This document shows positions 5,766 through 8,957 of a stretch of DNA of 8,957 nucleotides, piece after piece. The notes below the pieces were generated by a model. It was not told the origin of the DNA. It worked only from the letters and a program-made list of their open reading frames with translations, and did no database searches. This DNA is from Betaproteobacteria bacterium (lineage in GTDB: Bacteria; Pseudomonadota; Gammaproteobacteria; Burkholderiales; Gallionellaceae): positions 1 through 8,957 of the forward strand of contig JAGWMH010000065.1 of assembly GCA_028871775.1 (NCBI GenBank), written 5' to 3'. Every line of letters starts with the position of its first letter. The first letter of the stretch is position 1. The translations under genes were made by a program, and so were the position numbers.

Positions 5766-6866
5766 TTATTTTCCTGATTGACTCCTGCCTGCACCGAAGC
5801 CGCGGATCACACTGCTGACGGTGCTCAGGATGAATAACACCAGCGCAGCCGCATTCAACAATCCACCGAAGCTGCGCAGTCCGGGCAGAGTCAATCCGTC
5901 GCCGGCGAGGCGCATCAGCAGTGACGCATGCAGCACCAGCAGCGGCAGGTAGAAAGTCCAGTGATAAGGCATCCTGACCCGCACCACGGCGGGAAAAATT
6001 ATTGGCGCGTGGCCGAACACCATCGAAAACACGAAGCCGATCAGGATGGCATGCAGCACCGCATCGTAGGCCATGCCGGTCAGACCGCCAGCGGCAAGCA
6101 GCATGATGCCGCCGCAGGCGAGCCAGGCATAGCCGGAGAGCAGGCACACGGCGATGAAACGGGTCAGCCCTTGTTGCTTTACCGTGCGGCGCGCGATGTC
6201 CTGACGCAGCAGCCACAGCGCCAGCCCGAGCAGCCCGGCGCCATACATGACCATGCCTGCACCTGTTGCGCTGAGGATGCCGCCCGCCATAAGCACGGCA
6301 AGGATGGCCGCAAAGATTTGTTTGGCGCCGGGTGAAGGGGGCAGGAAGCGCGATAGCTCCAGCCGTTCACCGGCAATGGTCAGCACCAGAAAGTTTATCC
6401 ACAGCGCTACCACTCCCGGCACCGGAGTGCCGGCCAGCCACAGCAGATTGCCGGCCAGCCAGCTGGCTGCGCCGAGCACCATGGTGACCATGAACAGCTC
6501 GCGCTGGCGCAGCATGATCAGGGTGGTACCGGTGAACAGCACGGCGCTGCCGAGCGCCATGGCTGTCGCGCCCGCGGAAGGTGGAAAGCCAAGCAGGAGG
6601 GCGGCACCGCCCAACCCGGTCAACAACGGGCCGGCATAGGCCCAGCGGTAACCCAGTGCAACAGCCCGCTCCAGGCCGATGACGGTGCCGAGGAAGCCGC
6701 TCACCATCAGCGGCCCGTGCAGCAGAACCAGTTGTGCCGAGGGTAGCGGCACATTCCAGCCCAGGCGTGCGAGGCCGGCCAATACACCCGATGCGAGGGA
6801 GACGAAGCCAAGAATCAATAACGGCAGGCGGAACGGAACGCCCAAGTCACCTGAGTGCGCAGTCAT
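5766..6866 (-). CDS. Polytopic membrane protein, NnrS-like (possible heme/copper-binding)
   Basis: A 366-residue, very hydrophobic protein with about 11-12 predicted membrane helices and short loops. Histidines lie within or at the edge of helices: H50 (LLHGPLMVSGFLG), H272 (AVLHAILIGFVF), H286 (VFGHAPIIF) and H313 (LVLHASLLM). The pair of H-containing helices around 268-290 and the early HGPLMVSGF segment resemble NnrS, a heme/copper membrane protein linked to nitric oxide metabolism, and more distantly heme-copper oxidase subunit I. The likeness is one of pattern, so a specific function is not claimed. The start ATG 6866 is bounded by an in-frame stop a few codons upstream; its ribosome site is poor (GGAA directly adjacent). 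It lies 64 bases after the DUF59 gene, probably in one operon, with a tiny ORF in between whose stop overlaps this ATG. Confidence 0.72.
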   Translation of the reverse strand: MTAHSGDLGVPFRLPLLILGFVSLASGVLAGLARLGWNVPLPSAQLVLLHGPLMVSGFLGTVIGLERAVALGYRWAYAGPLLTGLGGAALLLGFPPSAGATAMALGSAVLFTGTTLIMLRQRELFMVTMVLGAASWLAGNLLWLAGTPVPGVVALWINFLVLTIAGERLELSRFLPPSPGAKQIFAAILAVLMAGGILSATGAGMVMYGAGLLGLALWLLRQDIARRTVKQQGLTRFIAVCLLSGYAWLACGGIMLLAAGGLTGMAYDAVLHAILIGFVFSMVFGHAPIIFPAVVRVRMPYHWTFYLPLLVLHASLLMRLAGDGLTLPGLRSFGGLLNAAALVLFILSTVSSVIRGFGAGRSQSGK

Positions 6867-6925
6867 TTCCGGTTCAGGCGGTGTGCATGGCGGACGGTGG
6901 GGCTGGTGTTTGCAATCGTCACCAT
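6863..6925 (-). CDS. Possible 20-codon bridging ORF (leader peptide?)
   Basis: A short frame, ATG 6925 to TGA 6865-6863, encodes MVTIANTSPTVRHAHRLNRK. It begins 5 bases after the DUF59 stop and ends overlapping the ATG of the membrane-protein gene as ATGA, filling the intergenic gap. GGGA lies 9-10 bases upstream of its ATG. It has no recognised relative. Its arrangement would couple translation of the poorly initiated downstream gene to that of DUF59. It could equally be chance. Confidence 0.3.
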   Translation of the reverse strand: MVTIANTSPTVRHAHRLNRK

Positions 6926-6930
6926 GGTGC

Positions 6931-7287
6931 TTAATCCCAGCCGAAATAATCGCGTGCCTGCTCGTTCATTTTGTCCGGGCTCCACGGGGGTTCCCACACC
7001 AGATTAATGTCAATTTCGGCATCCGCCGGCACCAGCCCTGCCAAGGCTCTCCGCGCATCATTGAGTATCATGTCTCCCATCGGGCAAGCCGGTGTGGTCA
7101 TGGTCAGGTCGACCCGCAGTTTGTTGCCCGAAATTTCCACACCGTATACCAGGCCCAGATCGACGATGTTCATGCCGACCTCCGGGTCGATGACGTTATG
7201 CAGCATATTCAGGACAATTTCCTTGGTGGGCATTGCTGATTGCATGGATATCACGCGTTCCATTTTTAGATAGAAGAAATTATTCAT
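6931..7287 (-). CDS. DUF59/MIP18-family metal-sulfur cluster assembly factor
   Basis: About 118 residues with the DUF59 signature: DPEVGMNIVDLGLVY, then TTPACPMGDMI with the conserved Cys, and a C-terminal VWEPPWSPDKMNEQARDYFG block. Members such as SufT and PaaD act in Fe-S cluster assembly or insertion. The frame is open to ATG 7518, but the first ~77 residues of that version have no domain character. ATG 7287 is preferred because it has AGGGA just upstream. ATGs at 7263, 7245 and 7233 are also in frame and cannot be excluded. It precedes the NnrS-like membrane gene, suggesting it serves maturation of a metal centre in that neighbourhood. The partner is not identified. Confidence 0.85.
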   Translation of the reverse strand: MNNFFYLKMERVISMQSAMPTKEIVLNMLHNVIDPEVGMNIVDLGLVYGVEISGNKLRVDLTMTTPACPMGDMILNDARRALAGLVPADAEIDINLVWEPPWSPDKMNEQARDYFGWD

Positions 7288-7657
7288 GAAATCCCTGTTT
7301 GACACAAATAAACGTGATGCGGACAGGGGCACTGTTCTCATAAGGTGGTCGCTTCCCGATACCGAGATAGCCACACGGAATATGTGGGAATGGTGCAAAT
7401 CTGCTGCAACAGCTTCCCTAAGTTTGAGCACTGCAATATAATTTGACCGGTGAACTTGCTTATTGAACGCTTGAAGCATCGTGTTGTCTCTTCCGTGCAG
7501 GCTCAGCGTAGCGCGCAAATTCAGCTGTGGTTCTTATCCATGCGGCGCAGGGTACCGTTGCAGCCCGCGGAATCGCATTTTTTTTGTTAGGTGCCCGTTA
7601 GTGTCATCGCTATTGTAAACAAGGATTCAACCGCCCCGAGCAGGCAGGGGATTAATT
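7288..7657. other. Intergenic region between divergent DUF59 and apbE genes
   Basis: No convincing gene was found in these 370 bases. An open frame on the minus strand continues upstream from DUF59 but looks non-coding. The region must hold the divergent promoters. No strong -35/-10 pair stands out, although TATTGT at about 7612-7617 is a weak -10 candidate for apbE. A perfect inverted repeat CCACA-N7-TGTGG lies at 7371-7387, about 85 bases upstream of the DUF59 start. A run of eight T lies at 7578-7585 without a supporting stem. Confidence 0.5.
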
Positions 7658-8671
7658 GTGAGATCGCACCTTATGTCTACTGTCATATCGCGCCGCCGCT
7701 TTATCACTTTCATTGCCGCTGCCGCAGGCATGCCGTTGTTGCTGAAAGCGGGCGGGGCCCAGGCCAGGCCGGTGCGCTGGGATGGCACCGCCTTGGGCGC
7801 GCCGGCCTCCATCCAGCTTTACCACACCGATGAGGCTCAGGCGCGCGCCGCCATCGCTGCCGGCCTGGACGAACTGAAGCGGCTGGAGGCGATCTTCAGC
7901 GTTTACCGCGCGGACAGTTCCATCTCGAAACTCAACCGCGAAGGCGTGCTCGAAAACGCACCGGACGATTTCATCGCCATGCTTGCGCGCGCCCTGTCGC
8001 TGGCCAGCATCAGCGACGGCGTGTATGACCCCACCATCCAGCCGGTGTGGCAAACCTATTTCCGCCACTTCACCGCAAGCAATCCCGATCCAGCCGGACC
8101 CGCGCCGCGCGATCTCGCCGCCGCGCTTGCCCTGGTGGACTGGCGCGCAGTCGAGGTGGATGCCGGGCGCAAACGCGTTTCCTTCTCCCGCCCCGGCATG
8201 GGGCTGACGCTGAACAGCGGCGCGCAGGGCTATATCACCGACCGCGTCGCCGATGTGCTGCGCGCCCACGGCTTCGATCGTATGCTGGTGGATATGGGCG
8301 AGCCGCGCGCGCTGTCGGCCAAGCCGGACGGCTCCGCGTGGCGCATCGGCATTGCCAACCCCGCCGACCCGAGCCGCACGGTCGTCACGCTGGATGTGGT
8401 GGACAAATGCGTCTCCACCTCGGGCGGTTACGGCACCCTGTTCGATTCAGCAGGCACCTTTACCCATCTGATCGACACCCGCACCGGGCGCACCGCACCG
8501 GCACTGCTGGGGGTCTCGGTCGTGGCAGACAGCGGCATTGCTGCCGACGGACTTTCCACCGCCATGCTGCTGGCACCGGTCGAACGCCGTCAGGCCATCC
8601 TCAAGGCTGGCGGAGGCCAAAAGGCGATCTATGTTACGCCCAAGGGCGTGATTTCAACGGTGGAAGCATGA
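7658..8671 (+). CDS. apbE: ApbE-family FAD:protein FMN transferase, Tat-exported, NosX-like
   Basis: A 337-residue enzyme of the family that attaches FMN covalently to Thr or Ser of exported flavoproteins such as RnfG, NqrC or NosR. The N-terminus is a Tat signal: SRRRFI at 11-16, a hydrophobic stretch, and a probable cut after AQA (36). ApbE hallmarks follow: SVYRADSSISKLN (81-93), LNSGAQGYITDRVADVL (185-201), STSGGYG (253-259), HLIDTRTGR (270-278) and ADGLSTAM (296-303), with D297 and T301 at the expected Mg-FAD positions. The LVDMGEPRAL segment is closer to the NosX-type branch than to classical ApbE with its GGD motif. The start is GTG 7658 because AGGGG lies 7 bases upstream; ATG 7673 is the alternative, with a weaker site. 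Its stop overlaps the start of the RseC-like gene, indicating a shared operon. Confidence 0.9.
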   Translation: MRSHLMSTVISRRRFITFIAAAAGMPLLLKAGGAQARPVRWDGTALGAPASIQLYHTDEAQARAAIAAGLDELKRLEAIFSVYRADSSISKLNREGVLENAPDDFIAMLARALSLASISDGVYDPTIQPVWQTYFRHFTASNPDPAGPAPRDLAAALALVDWRAVEVDAGRKRVSFSRPGMGLTLNSGAQGYITDRVADVLRAHGFDRMLVDMGEPRALSAKPDGSAWRIGIANPADPSRTVVTLDVVDKCVSTSGGYGTLFDSAGTFTHLIDTRTGRTAPALLGVSVVADSGIAADGLSTAMLLAPVERRQAILKAGGGQKAIYVTPKGVISTVEA

Positions 8672-8957
8672 CCATGGGTGGAACTGTGGACAGCATGACG
8701 GATTTCAGCGCTCCCACGATGGTCGAGGGCATTGCCCAGGTAGTGGCGGTGGAGGGCAATATGGTCTGGCTGGTGCCGGAGTCGGGTTCCAGTTGCGGCG
8801 GCTGCGCTTCCGCATCCGCGTGTGGCTCCAAGGGTATCGGTACCACGGCCAGCCGGCTGGAGGCGCGCCGTTTCCAGCTCGTCAACGATGCCGGCCTCAG
8901 GGTCGGCGAGCGGGTGGTGGTGGGTATCCGCGAAAATGCGCTGCTCAGGGCTTCGAT
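8668..8957 (+). CDS. rseC: RseC/MucC-family protein (N-terminal part, runs off right edge)
   Basis: The first 96 residues of an RseC-type protein (SoxR-reducing system/MucC family). A short beta-rich region (VEGIAQVVAVEGNMVWLVP) leads into the cysteine cluster SSCGGCASASACGS, with C43, C46 and C52 in the family's CxxC-x5-C arrangement. A second beta-rich block ends in VGERVVVGIRENALL. The membrane helices typical of the family would lie beyond the window. RseC genes often neighbour Rnf electron-transport genes and apbE, which fits the 4-base ATGA overlap with apbE here. Other in-frame ATGs (8674, 8695) are possible, but the coupled 8668 start with GGTGGA upstream is preferred. Confidence 0.85.
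   Translation, partial: MTMGGTVDSMTDFSAPTMVEGIAQVVAVEGNMVWLVPESGSSCGGCASASACGSKGIGTTASRLEARRFQLVNDAGLRVGERVVVGIRENALLRAS

Noticed and set aside
7288..7518. N-terminal extension of the DUF59 gene to ATG 7518
   Set aside because: The extra 77 residues show no domain or family pattern. A better ribosome site precedes ATG 7287, and the family is normally about 100-120 residues.
7540..7590. T-run at 7578-7585 as a plus-strand terminator
   Set aside because: No stable GC-rich stem directly precedes it and no plus-strand gene lies upstream to terminate.
1..8957. CRISPR arrays, insertion sequences, rRNA or complete tRNA genes
   Set aside because: No spaced direct repeats, transposase frames with terminal repeats, or structural RNA gene signatures were seen in the window.

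Overview
The window looks like a chromosomal piece of a gram-negative proteobacterium. The Pil-Chp-type chemotaxis genes, the NnrS-like membrane protein, the NosX-like ApbE and RseC together suggest a betaproteobacterium, perhaps of the Nitrosomonadales/Gallionellaceae kind. That placement is an inference from gene content, not a database match.

Positions 1-5316 (all minus strand, so transcription runs right to left) hold a signalling block. First comes a 706-residue protein joining a receiver domain, a class III adenylate cyclase domain and a Ser/Thr protein kinase domain (5316-3196). After a gap of about 390 bases come genes in the order of the twitching-motility operon pilG-pilH-pilI-pilJ: a PilG-like regulator with an extra degenerate receiver, a PilH-like single receiver, a PilI/CheW-like coupling protein, and a chemoreceptor with an NIT (nitrate/nitrite-sensing type) periplasmic domain that runs off the left edge. 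The gap in front of pilG is not empty. It carries a well-formed GEMM-I (cyclic di-GMP) riboswitch aptamer at 3081-2994, followed by a Rho-independent terminator-like structure ending in six U at 2875-2870. An 8-base segment of the aptamer is perfectly complementary to part of the terminator, which gives a plausible switch. The block therefore appears to join cAMP synthesis, Ser/Thr phosphorylation, c-di-GMP sensing and Pil-Chp chemotaxis.

Positions 5317-5494 are a divergent intergenic region with a candidate sigma70 promoter for the cyclase-kinase gene and an overlapping inverted repeat. At 5495-5743 (+) lies a short open frame that is a remnant of the pyruvate,phosphate dikinase C-terminus, with the catalytic-cysteine segment cleanly missing.

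Positions 5766-7287 (minus) hold a DUF59/MIP18-type Fe-S assembly factor followed by a polytopic NnrS-like membrane protein with intramembrane histidines. A possible 20-codon ORF bridges the two. Positions 7288-7657 have no convincing gene. On the plus strand, 7658-8671 encodes a Tat-exported ApbE-type FAD:protein FMN transferase, overlapping by 4 bases the start of an RseC-family gene that runs off the right edge. This right half looks like a metal/flavin redox maturation or nitrogen-oxide-related cluster, but its exact target is not visible here.
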